From: Capsulimonas sp039928515
GTDB lineage: Bacteria > Armatimonadota > Armatimonadia > Armatimonadales > Capsulimonadaceae
Reading direction: 5' to 3' (one strand)
Assembly: GCF_039928515.1 (NCBI RefSeq)
Contig: NZ_JBDSSZ010000015.1
DNA: 6,503 nucleotides
The notes under the pieces are model-generated. The model saw nothing but the letters and a program-made list of their open reading frames with translations, was not told the origin of the DNA and searched no databases. The translations under genes and the position numbers were made by a program. This document shows positions 1 to 5,493 of the stretch, in pieces (the stretch's first letter is position 1; every line of letters starts with the position of its first letter).

Positions 1-981
1 GCCGATGTTGCTGGCGACGACGGGAAGCCCCGTCGCCATCGCCTCCACGAGCGCCAGGCCAAACGACTCGGACCGAGGCAGGTGAACCAAAAGATCGAAT
101 GCGGGAAGCAGCTCGGGAACATCCTCCCGGCGTCCCGCGATCGTTACTTTTTCCGAAACGCCTGCGGCGGCGATCAAGCCCTTCAGACGCTGTTTGTCGC
201 CGGCGTCTCCTTCCGGTCCGATCAGCACCAAATGGAGGGAAGGGTTGCGTTTCAGAAGCGCCGGCATCGCGCCGACCATGGTTTCCTGACCTTTGGCGTA
301 AAGCCGTCCCACCATTCCGATCACCGTCGCCTTGGACTCGATGCGCCATCCAAGACGCGCGCCGGCGCGGCGCAGGCCGTGCATCAAGGTGTTCGGCGTT
401 GTGAAGGCGTCCAGGTCAATTCCGTTGTGGATCACCGGCACGAAGCTGTCCGGAAGATCGTGGACTTGCTGAAGACGCTGCTGCACCGCGCTGGAGACAG
501 CGATCACGCGGCTGGCGGTTTTTTGGAAAAACCATCCACTCAGCGCATGCGGCTCACCCAGCGGCTTGTCGAGATGGGAATGGATCAGCAGGTGCGGTTT
601 GCGCCCGCCGCGCGCGGCTCCTCGCACAAGTGTCGCCGCCAGAAGCGCGGGACCATAGTCTCGGCGGGACTGCACGTGGACGATATCCGCCTTGCTGCGT
701 CTCATCAATGAGGCCAGACGAACGATCGCGGCGGGATCGCCGCTGTTGCGGATGACAAGAGGGTGTGAAGGAATACCGCGCGCGCCGCACGTCTCGGCCA
801 GAAATGTATCGGGGGCGCAGCAGTAGGAAATATGCAGATTCCGTTCGCGAAGGCGCTCGGCAAGATGAATCGAATGCCGCTCAATGCCGCCTTCGCCGCC
901 GGACGTGGCGAGGTAGAGCACGCGCGGCCCATCCGACGGCTTGGAAATCTGCAAGGAAGCGCGTGCGGTCTTCTCACGCAT
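1..981 (-). CDS. GT4-type glycosyltransferase, C-terminus cut by window edge
   Basis: The frame stays open for 327 codons from the ATG at 981 to base 1, so the gene continues beyond the left edge; GT4 enzymes usually have 360-400 residues, so perhaps 40-70 are missing. The N-terminal Rossmann half opens with VLYLATSGGEGGIERH (about residues 20-36), the glycine-rich loop typical of GT4 enzymes. The linker PVIHNGIDLDAF (181-192) and GMVGRLYAKGQE (222-233) mark the start of the C-terminal nucleotide-sugar-binding half. The retaining-GT EX7E motif is intact as E305 and E313 within ESFGLALVE. The expected role is transfer of a sugar from a nucleotide donor to a glycan or lipid acceptor at the cytoplasmic membrane face; donor and acceptor cannot be read from sequence. 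There is no signal peptide. The gene starts 7 bases after the rfbB stop and has no clear Shine-Dalgarno site, so it probably depends on the rfbB transcript and perhaps on reinitiation. The family is clear; the substrate is unknown. Confidence 0.9.
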   Translation of the reverse strand, partial: MREKTARASLQISKPSDGPRVLYLATSGGEGGIERHSIHLAERLRERNLHISYCCAPDTFLAETCGARGIPSHPLVIRNSGDPAAIVRLASLMRRSKADIVHVQSRRDYGPALLAATLVRGAARGGRKPHLLIHSHLDKPLGEPHALSGWFFQKTASRVIAVSSAVQQRLQQVHDLPDSFVPVIHNGIDLDAFTTPNTLMHGLRRAGARLGWRIESKATVIGMVGRLYAKGQETMVGAMPALLKRNPSLHLVLIGPEGDAGDKQRLKGLIAAAGVSEKVTIAGRREDVPELLPAFDLLVHLPRSESFGLALVEAMATGLPVVASNIG

Positions 982-988
982 AGTGTTA

Positions 989-1999
989 CTATTGACGGTC
1001 GGCATACCACTGCTTCATAAACGACTGGTACTCGTGGTCTTTTTCCTTGATCGTTCGCCACCATTCCTGGTGGCCTACATACCACTGGACAGTGTCTTTC
1101 AGACGCGCTTCAAAATCGGCGTCGGGCTGATATCCGATCCCACGGGACTTCGTCACATCCAGCGAGTATCGCTTATCGTGACCCGGCCGGTCTTTGACGT
1201 GGTGGATGAGCGTTTCGGGCTTGTTCAGGTATTTCAGCAGCAGATGAACGACATCGATATTCTTGCGGTCGTTGTCCCCGCCGACATTGTAGACTTCACC
1301 CGGCGTTCCATGGTGCAGCGCCAGATCGATTCCCTGGCAATGGTCGGTCACATACATCCAATCGCGCATCTGATGACCATCGCCATAAACGGGCACAGGG
1401 ATGTCGTCAATCAAATTGCTAATAAACAGCGGCAGCATCTTTTCGGGATACTGGTTCGGACCAAACGTGTTGGACCCGCGCGTTACGATCGTCGGCAGGC
1501 CGTAAGTCTGGTGATAGGCGCGAACCATCATCTCCGCGCTCGCCTTAGAGGCCGAGTAGGGGGAATTGGGCTCCAGCGCATCGCCTTCTTTAAAGCTTCC
1601 CTCATCAATCGTACCATAGACCTCATCGGTACTCACATGGAGAATTCGCTCCAGCTCATGCTTGCGCGCCGCCTCCAGCAGCACGTAAGTTCCCGTCACA
1701 TCCGTCTGAATAAACCGTCCGGGCGTCGCGATGGAGCGGTCGACATGGGTCTCGGCCGCAAAGTTGACAATGGCGTCGGCGTTCTGCGCTAGATTGTTTA
1801 CGATGGATTCATCGCAAATATCACCTTTAATGAATGTGAAGTTCGGATTCTTCCAGACATCGGCGAGATTGGCGAGGTTACCGGCGTAGGTCAGCGAGTC
1901 CAGGGCGATCAGGCGGTACGCGGGATAGCGCACGAGCATGTAGCGCACGAAGTTGGAGCCGATAAAGCCTGCGGCGCCAGTAATAATGAGAGTTTGCAT
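989..1999 (-). CDS. rfbB: dTDP-glucose 4,6-dehydratase
   Basis: This is an extended short-chain dehydrogenase of 336 residues, the normal length for RmlB/RfbB. It converts dTDP-D-glucose to dTDP-4-keto-6-deoxy-D-glucose in the cytoplasm using tightly bound NAD, the second step of dTDP-L-rhamnose and related deoxysugar synthesis. Visible motifs are the NAD-binding TGAAGFIGSN (G8, G11, G14), ALDSLTYAGN (32-41, with D34 placed to bind the NAD ribose), HVSTDEVYG with the dehydratase D125-E126 pair, the catalytic YSASK (Y148, K152), YGDGHQMRDWMYVTDH (205-220), and RPGHDKRY (271-278), which forms part of the nucleotide-sugar pocket. No rfbA, rfbC or rfbD lies in the window, so the later steps are encoded elsewhere or beyond the left edge. 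The following gene is a glycosyltransferase, which fits a surface-polysaccharide operon. The ATG at 1999 lacks a strong Shine-Dalgarno site. A UDP-sugar dehydratase of the same superfamily is a less likely alternative. Confidence 0.95.
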   Translation of the reverse strand: MQTLIITGAAGFIGSNFVRYMLVRYPAYRLIALDSLTYAGNLANLADVWKNPNFTFIKGDICDESIVNNLAQNADAIVNFAAETHVDRSIATPGRFIQTDVTGTYVLLEAARKHELERILHVSTDEVYGTIDEGSFKEGDALEPNSPYSASKASAEMMVRAYHQTYGLPTIVTRGSNTFGPNQYPEKMLPLFISNLIDDIPVPVYGDGHQMRDWMYVTDHCQGIDLALHHGTPGEVYNVGGDNDRKNIDVVHLLLKYLNKPETLIHHVKDRPGHDKRYSLDVTKSRGIGYQPDADFEARLKDTVQWYVGHQEWWRTIKEKDHEYQSFMKQWYADRQ

Positions 2000-2019
2000 G
2001 GAAAGCTGTCGTCCCGCTA

Positions 2020-2033
2020 GGCCGATTGCGGCC
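2020..2033 (-). other. Small hairpin in the rfbB leader
   Basis: On the minus strand the leader contains GGCCG-CAAT-CGGCC, a perfect 5-bp GC-rich stem with a 4-base loop, extendable by one G-U pair. It lies between the predicted transcription start (near 2047) and the rfbB ATG, ending 20 bases before the start codon. It has no following T run, so it is not a terminator. It could stabilise the 5' end of the message or tune initiation, but a stem this short can arise by chance in GC-rich DNA. Confidence 0.3.
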
Positions 2034-2053
2034 CGACTGTGAGAATGATTTCT

Positions 2054-2082
2054 ATTATAGCAGGCGTGGAAGTGGGCGTCAA
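2054..2082 (-). promoter_or_regulatory. Sigma-70-type promoter for rfbB and the glycosyltransferase
   Basis: Read on the minus strand: -35 TTGACG (2082-2077), 17-base spacer, -10 TATAAT (2059-2054). The bases directly before the -10 are TGC, an extended -10 element. Eleven of twelve consensus positions match and the spacing is optimal. The predicted start is near 2047, giving a leader of about 48 bases before the rfbB ATG. The element lies in the 118-base gap after mqnA, so rfbB has its own strong promoter. Confidence 0.85.
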
Positions 2083-2117
2083 CGCGGCTTAACTAAGATT
2101 TCAGACTCGGCCCGGTC

Positions 2118-2927
2118 TTAGGCCCGTGAAGAAAGCACATGCAGGGGAAGCGGGGGGTGGTCCAGCAATCCGACGCGGCGGGCGCGGACGCCGAACTCTT
2201 CCAGGGCGGTGAGATGGTCCTCGCCAAGGTCATAGTCCATGATTTCGGTCAGGTAACGGCGGCATAGCGATTCCGGACAATTCAAATATTCGGCCTGCTC
2301 TTTGGCGATCGCATCGAGCTGCGTCAATCCCCACGCCTTCGCCGTTTTGAGCGCCTTGATCAGCTCGGGCGTCACCCTATCTGGATCGCCGAGCCAAACT
2401 GCGAACACAAAGGGCAGCCCCGTAAGCTTGCGCCATGCGGCGCCGAGATCAAGTGTATGCAGCCCTTCGTTGTTTGCCAGCATCCCTTTGTCGCCGATCA
2501 AAAGACCGGCGTCCGCCACTTGCAGCATCGCCGGCAGGTCGGGGGCATGATGCAGGTAGGAGGGATGGATGTTGTACTGCTCGGCGAGAAGTATTTTGAG
2601 CAGGGCGACGGAGGTGAGCGACGACGTGTCCAGCGCGACCGATGTGGTCAGTTTCCATGGAAGCTGGGAAAAGGCGCGCACCGCGAGTATTTCATCCTGG
2701 CTGGAAATGGACACGCCGGGAAGGATACCGTAGCCGGGCGTCCGAAAGTATTCAAACGACGAGACCAGCGCCGCATGGATCTCGCCCGCCGCCAGCATTG
2801 CTGCAAGCTGCGAGGGAACCGCGTAGATGACTTTGATCCCGGAAGCGCGACCTTCCTCGGTGTGCTCGAACCAGCGGGTGAGCGGTTTTTCGTTCAGATA
2901 GGGAACGCTCCCAATCACAATGCTCAA
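2118..2927 (-). CDS. mqnA: Chorismate dehydratase MqnA (futalosine menaquinone pathway)
   Basis: The protein has 269 residues when read from the TTG at 2927. MqnA dehydrates chorismate to 3-[(1-carboxyvinyl)oxy]benzoate, the first committed step of the futalosine route to menaquinone. It has a periplasmic-binding-protein-like fold but is cytoplasmic, and no signal peptide is seen. Family landmarks in order are IGSVPYLNEKPL (5-16), VPSQLAAMLAAGEIHAALVSS (38-57), the SISS motif (73-76), ALDTSSLTSVALLKILL (98-114), DAGLLIGDKGML (139-150), and DLGAAWRKLTGLPFVFAVW (160-178). I chose TTG 2927 because AAGGAG lies 7 bases upstream and the TTG overlaps the preceding gene's TGA as TTGA. A TTG at 2954 would add nine residues (a short Arg/Ser-rich extension) and place the Shine-Dalgarno site inside the gene; a GTG at 2918 is also in frame. 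It is the last gene of the mqnP operon. Some weak dyads but no T-run terminator follow its stop. Confidence 0.92.
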   Translation of the reverse strand: MSIVIGSVPYLNEKPLTRWFEHTEEGRASGIKVIYAVPSQLAAMLAAGEIHAALVSSFEYFRTPGYGILPGVSISSQDEILAVRAFSQLPWKLTTSVALDTSSLTSVALLKILLAEQYNIHPSYLHHAPDLPAMLQVADAGLLIGDKGMLANNEGLHTLDLGAAWRKLTGLPFVFAVWLGDPDRVTPELIKALKTAKAWGLTQLDAIAKEQAEYLNCPESLCRRYLTEIMDYDLGEDHLTALEEFGVRARRVGLLDHPPLPLHVLSSRA

Positions 2928-3340
2928 AGACTTGCTCCTTGCCCGAGACGGCAAACCCCATTCTCATCGCACGGCGGCGGCAGGCGAAGCACTCGGGAGA
3001 TTTCCAGGCGATGGTTTGCGACCCACTTGTAGACCGCTGGGCCGACGCCATAAAGCAGCGGGAACCGCATCAGCAGGCCAAACGGGCGCAGTTTGGGCAT
3101 TTCGGAGAGGATGACCGCCCAGGCGAAATATCCCGATCGCCATGTCCCATCGGGCATTTCCGCGCGCATTTCGCCATCCACGGCCCGGGCGCCAAAGCGG
3201 TCGGCGGCGCGTACGGCCCATTGCGGCTCATGCGCGTTCACAAATCGGATGCGGCGGCGGCTGTCAAAACGGCGCAGACGCTTGGCGCCGGCTACGCACA
3301 TGGGGCACTCGCCGTCGATATAGACAACGATCGCTTTCAC
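2924..3340 (-). CDS. DCC-family (DUF393) thiol-disulfide oxidoreductase-like protein
   Basis: This is a 138-residue protein with a GTG start at 3340. The N-terminus reads VVYIDGECPMCVAGAKRL, which carries the family signature DxxCxxC as D9, C12 and C15 on a thioredoxin-like first strand and helix. A second cysteine pair, C124 and C130 (PPPCDENGVC), lies near the C-terminus. There is no signal peptide, but residues about 86-106 (PFGLLMRFPLLYGVGPAVYKW) are hydrophobic enough to sit at a membrane surface. The family is predicted to do thiol-disulfide chemistry, but substrates are mostly unknown. The GTG overlaps the mqnP stop as GTGA and its own TGA overlaps the mqnA start as TTGA, so the three genes are probably translationally coupled; AGGG lies 4 bases before the GTG. 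The open frame runs on upstream to 3757 inside mqnP, but only the part from 3340 has family features. A role in menaquinone synthesis or quinone-linked redox balance is inference from position. Confidence 0.85.
   Translation of the reverse strand: MKAIVVYIDGECPMCVAGAKRLRRFDSRRRIRFVNAHEPQWAVRAADRFGARAVDGEMRAEMPDGTWRSGYFAWAVILSEMPKLRPFGLLMRFPLLYGVGPAVYKWVANHRLEISRVLRLPPPCDENGVCRLGQGASL
2935..2940 (-). promoter_or_regulatory. Shine-Dalgarno site that decides the mqnA start
   Basis: The minus strand reads AAGGAG here, followed by 7 bases and the TTG at 2927. This lies inside the coding sequence of the preceding DCC gene. It supports TTG 2927 over the upstream in-frame TTG at 2954, which would leave this site downstream of initiation. 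Confidence 0.8.
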
Positions 3341-4263
3341 AAAACCCTGCTTCCCACGATGACATCCACCAGGGTCAGCACGAAGAGCGCCATGCTGATG
3401 TAGCCGTTCAGCGTGAAGAACGCCAGGTTCAGTTTGGAAAGATCGTTTGGCTTGACCAGAGACTGTTCGTACCAGACCAGCGCGGCGACCAGAACGATCG
3501 CAAAAATATAAAAACCACCCAGGTGCGCGGAGACGCCCGCCATCACCAACAGTCCCATCATCACCACATGGGAGACGCGGGAAAGCGCCAGCGCCCGCGC
3601 ATTGCCCAGCCACGCCGGAACCGAATACAGGCCATTGGCCTTGTCGAACTCCGTGTCCTGAAGGGCATAAATGATATCGAAGCCGAATAGCCAGCAGACC
3701 ACCGCGCCGCCGATCCAAAGCGCCGGCGGATCGATGCGCCCAGTAATCGCGATCCACGCACCGACCGGCGCAATCGCCAGGGCCACGCCTAGCGCCAGAT
3801 GCGAGAACGGCGTAAATCGTTTGGTATAGGAGTAGAAGAAGACAACGGCCAGCGCCACCGGCGAGAGCACGAGCGCCAGCGGGTTCAGCATTGCCGCCGC
3901 GAATACCAACAGCGCCGAAGCGACGATGGTGAAGGCTGTGACCTGCGGGACCGTGAGCTGTCCTGCGGGGATCGCGCGCATCGCGGTGCGTGGGTTCGCA
4001 GCGTCGAATTTACGATCCACGATCCGATTGAACGCCATCGCCGCTGACCGCGCGCCGATCATGGCGAGCAAAATCCAGGGAAGCTTAGTGAAGAAGAGGA
4101 GCCAGTGACCGCGTCCGGCAATGACCGCCGCCATCAGCGCGAACGGGAGCATAAAGATCGTATGCTCGAACTTGATCATCTCCAGAATGATCTTTGTCTG
4201 CCGCAATCCCCGAACGATTGGATTGGGCGAAAGCGTCTGGTCTGCCGCGGGCGTGGGCTGCAT
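3337..4263 (-). CDS. mqnP: UbiA-family prenyltransferase, probable MqnP of menaquinone synthesis
   Basis: This is a 308-residue integral membrane protein with about eight or nine hydrophobic segments. The N-terminal IKFEHTIFMLPFALMAA (30-46) is characteristic of the UbiA/MqnP group. The first Asp-rich motif is NRIVDRKFD (N79, D83, D87) followed by NPRTAMRAIPAG. YSYTKR (144-149) and the second motif, D196 with DTEFD (D203, D207), complete the Mg-diphosphate-binding site. In futalosine-pathway bacteria the homolog is thought to attach a polyprenyl chain to 1,4-dihydroxy-6-naphthoate before methylation. Residence with mqnA supports MqnP over a ubiquinone UbiA; the substrate cannot be read directly. 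The ATG at 4263 has AGGGAG 6 bases upstream. It is the first gene of the operon, behind its own promoter, and its stop overlaps the DCC gene start by 4 bases. It is divergent from padR. Confidence 0.88.
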   Translation of the reverse strand: MQPTPAADQTLSPNPIVRGLRQTKIILEMIKFEHTIFMLPFALMAAVIAGRGHWLLFFTKLPWILLAMIGARSAAMAFNRIVDRKFDAANPRTAMRAIPAGQLTVPQVTAFTIVASALLVFAAAMLNPLALVLSPVALAVVFFYSYTKRFTPFSHLALGVALAIAPVGAWIAITGRIDPPALWIGGAVVCWLFGFDIIYALQDTEFDKANGLYSVPAWLGNARALALSRVSHVVMMGLLVMAGVSAHLGGFYIFAIVLVAALVWYEQSLVKPNDLSKLNLAFFTLNGYISMALFVLTLVDVIVGSRVL

Positions 4264-4283
4264 AATTCTCTCCCTCTAAGAAT

Positions 4284-4312
4284 ATTGTACCCAGGGAAGA
4301 CCGACATTGCAA
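4284..4312 (-). promoter_or_regulatory. Sigma-70-type promoter for mqnP-DCC-mqnA
   Basis: Read on the minus strand: -35 TTGCAA (4312-4307), 17-base spacer, -10 TACAAT (4289-4284). The start is predicted near 4277, giving a leader of only about 14 bases that holds the AGGGAG ribosome-binding site (4275-4270). The match is good but less strong than the padR and rfbB promoters. Its -35 lies 19 bases from the padR -35 in a back-to-back arrangement. Confidence 0.7.
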
Positions 4313-4324
4313 CTTTTTTCACAA

Positions 4325-4375
4325 AGTACTGTTGACATACCTCTTCAATTATAGTATGATACTGTTAGTACTGTG
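4325..4375 (+). promoter_or_regulatory. Candidate PadR operator array
   Basis: Three related 9-mers lie in direct orientation: AGTACTGTT (4325-4333), GATACTGTT (4358-4366) and AGTACTGTG (4367-4375). The last two are exactly adjacent, and the two AGTACTGT copies are 42 bases apart, about four helical turns. Overlapping this is the dyad AGTAT-G-ATACT (4353-4363), which covers the padR -10. The first copy abuts the padR -35 and the third covers the likely transcription start. PadR proteins bind dyads as dimers and commonly autoregulate, so negative autoregulation is the natural reading. This is inferred from the repeats only, and the dyad is not the ATGT/ACAT type known for some PadR proteins. 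Confidence 0.55.
4332..4360 (+). promoter_or_regulatory. Sigma-70-type promoter for padR and the HAAS-like gene
   Basis: The plus strand has -35 TTGACA (4332-4337), a 17-base spacer and -10 TATGAT (4355-4360), so 11 of 12 consensus positions match. The start is predicted near 4367, about 25 bases before the padR ATG. Candidate operator repeats overlap the -10 and flank the -35, as expected for an autoregulated promoter. Confidence 0.85.
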
Positions 4376-4379
4376 ATAC

Positions 4380-4386
4380 AGGAGGT
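4380..4386 (+). promoter_or_regulatory. Strong padR ribosome-binding site
   Basis: AGGAGGT is a full-length Shine-Dalgarno match ending 5 bases before the ATG at 4392. It fixes that start and implies efficient translation once the promoter is open. Confidence 0.85.
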
Positions 4387-4391
4387 ATGCA

Positions 4392-4733
4392 ATGAGGCGA
4401 GATTTGGCGAAGGGGGACCTGCCGGCCCTGGTGCTGGCGGTGCTCAGCAAGCAGCCGATGCATGGTTATGGAATCGTACGCGAAGTCGAGCGCTTGAGTG
4501 ATGATGCGCTGACGATGCGTGAGGGGACGCTTTACCCCGCACTTCGTGTGCTGGAGCAGGACGGATTGATCGTGGGGGTATGGGAACCCCAGGCCAAAGG
4601 GGCGGACCGTAAGGTCTATTCACTGACGGACGCGGGGATCAAAGAAGCGAAACGCCGGGCGCAGGAAATTACGAATTACGTCTCGCTCATTCAGACCGTG
4701 CTGGGGAGGATCGATCATGCACCACAAACTTGA
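4392..4733 (+). CDS. PadR-family winged-helix transcriptional regulator
   Basis: The protein has 113 residues, the size of the short PadR subfamily. The winged helix begins at LPALVLAVLSKQPMHGYGI (10-28); MHGYGIVREVE is the family hallmark. The recognition-helix region EGTLYPALRVLEQDGLI (44-60) and the wing RKVYSLTDAG (73-82) follow. A short C-terminal helix (about 83-106) should form the dimer interface. Such proteins are usually repressors released by small hydrophobic ligands or by stress; the ligand is not predictable here. The last 17 bases overlap the next gene, whose N-terminal HAAS-like domain is a frequent partner of PadR regulators, suggesting a regulator and membrane-partner pair. 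The promoter carries repeated half-sites consistent with autoregulation. The divergent mqnP promoter lies nearby and could also be affected. Confidence 0.93.
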   Translation: MRRDLAKGDLPALVLAVLSKQPMHGYGIVREVERLSDDALTMREGTLYPALRVLEQDGLIVGVWEPQAKGADRKVYSLTDAGIKEAKRRAQEITNYVSLIQTVLGRIDHAPQT

Positions 4734-5436
4734 AGAGTACTTGCTCGGTGTTTCCGAGCGTCTTGACCCGCTGCCGACCTTGAGGCGCAATGAGGAACTG
4801 CGCGAGATGCGCCAGCATCTTCTGAATGCTGTAATTGTCAATCAGGAGTTTGGCATGTCTGAAGACGAGGCGGCACATACTGCGATCAAGCAGTACGGCC
4901 CGACAGAAGATATCGCCAGTCAGTTGGTTTGGGCGTGGCGACGTGGAGACAAGAGGGAAAAGGCGCTCGGCGTGTGGGGCGGAGCCGCCTGTACGATGGC
5001 GATAATGTTTGTTCTTAGTATCATTGCGCCCCCGGTGGGATCTGCGCTGACTTCGATGTATTTTGCCCTGAACCGCTTTCTTGACCCGTTAGTATCTTAT
5101 GTCTGGGAGCCGCATACGCTGGCGCTCAGCGCCAGCGATTCGCCATCCTGGATCCTATCGGCCCTGGAGGCGATCGCCATGTTTGGCCTCGGCTCGCTGT
5201 CTGGAGGAGTCACCGGCTTTCTATTTCCGAAACGGGGCGTGGTGGGAACTGCTCTGGGAGCGACTGTATTCTTTGCAGTTTTTCTTGGCCCGGAAATACA
5301 CCGTCAGCCAGCAATACTCGACAATTTTCGGTGGGGCAACCTCATCCTCATGATTGCGGTGATGGTTCTGCAATCGGGCGTCGGCGCATGGCGTCGCACA
5401 AGATACGGGCGCGGCAAATGGCGATATGCGAGGTGA
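4717..5436 (+). CDS. Membrane protein with N-terminal HAAS/DUF1700-like domain
   Basis: The protein has 239 residues. Residues 1-75 form a soluble helical region (EEYLLGVSERLDPLPTLRR, then MRQHLLNA, then AAHTAIKQYGPTEDIASQL) resembling the HAAS or permease-prefix domain commonly encoded beside PadR regulators. After a basic stretch (RRGDKREK, 75-82) come about four membrane segments near residues 84-106, 147-170, 173-192 and 206-226, with a weaker hydrophobic stretch at 107-129. The tail RRTRYGRGKWRYAR is basic and should be cytoplasmic. The ATG at 4717 has GGAGG 7 bases upstream inside padR, and the 17-base overlap implies coupled expression. No FtsX, MacB or ABC-transporter motif is seen, so the membrane half has no assigned activity. 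A role in envelope sensing, or in holding or modulating PadR, is inference from pairing. The domain assignment is from memory of the family pattern and is fairly, not fully, secure. Confidence 0.8.
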   Translation: MHHKLEEYLLGVSERLDPLPTLRRNEELREMRQHLLNAVIVNQEFGMSEDEAAHTAIKQYGPTEDIASQLVWAWRRGDKREKALGVWGGAACTMAIMFVLSIIAPPVGSALTSMYFALNRFLDPLVSYVWEPHTLALSASDSPSWILSALEAIAMFGLGSLSGGVTGFLFPKRGVVGTALGATVFFAVFLGPEIHRQPAILDNFRWGNLILMIAVMVLQSGVGAWRRTRYGRGKWRYAR

Positions 5437-5444
5437 ATACCGTC

Positions 5445-5490
5445 ATGACGGCGCTTCAGTCTCGCCAAAGGACCGAAACGCCGTCATTTT
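5445..5490 (+). terminator. Intrinsic terminator of the padR operon
   Basis: ATGACGGCG (5445-5453) and CGCCGTCAT (5479-5487) form a perfect 9-bp stem. Inside it, after single mismatches, TTC/GAA (5455-5457 with 5475-5477) and GTC/GAC (5459-5461 with 5471-5473) extend the pairing, leaving a small apical loop. Four T residues (5487-5490) follow on the plus strand. It begins 9 bases after the stop of the membrane-protein gene. On the minus strand the hairpin is preceded by A residues and not followed by T residues, so it is weaker for the convergent aldo/keto reductase, though it may slow that transcript too. Confidence 0.75.
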
Positions 5491-5493
5491 GCG

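Noticed and set aside
82..711. Plus-strand open frame of 209 codons opposite the glycosyltransferase.
   Set aside because: The composition is rich in Arg, His and Ala with no family pattern, and the opposite strand encodes a clear GT4 enzyme.
941..1792. Long plus-strand open frame of 283 codons opposite rfbB.
   Set aside because: It is antisense to a gene with every expected dehydratase motif, has no recognisable domain, and is a by-product of GC-rich codon use.
2093..2121. Possible terminator after mqnA: CTAAG (2093-2097) with CTTAG (2117-2121), and a competing AGAC/GTCT pair (2103-2106 with 2115-2118).
   Set aside because: Stems are only 4-5 bp, they exclude each other, and no T run follows on the minus strand. 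Read-through into rfbB remains possible.
3341..3757. Upstream extension of the DCC frame within mqnP.
   Set aside because: The translated segment is low in family features and overlaps the conserved membrane coding of mqnP; the coupled GTG at 3340 explains the gene.
4312..4327. Inverted repeat ACTTT/AAAGT with a 6-base loop between the divergent promoters, considered as a terminator or operator.
   Set aside because: The stem is a 5-bp AT-rich one lying upstream of both transcription starts, so it would not be transcribed from either promoter; as an operator it matches nothing else in the region.
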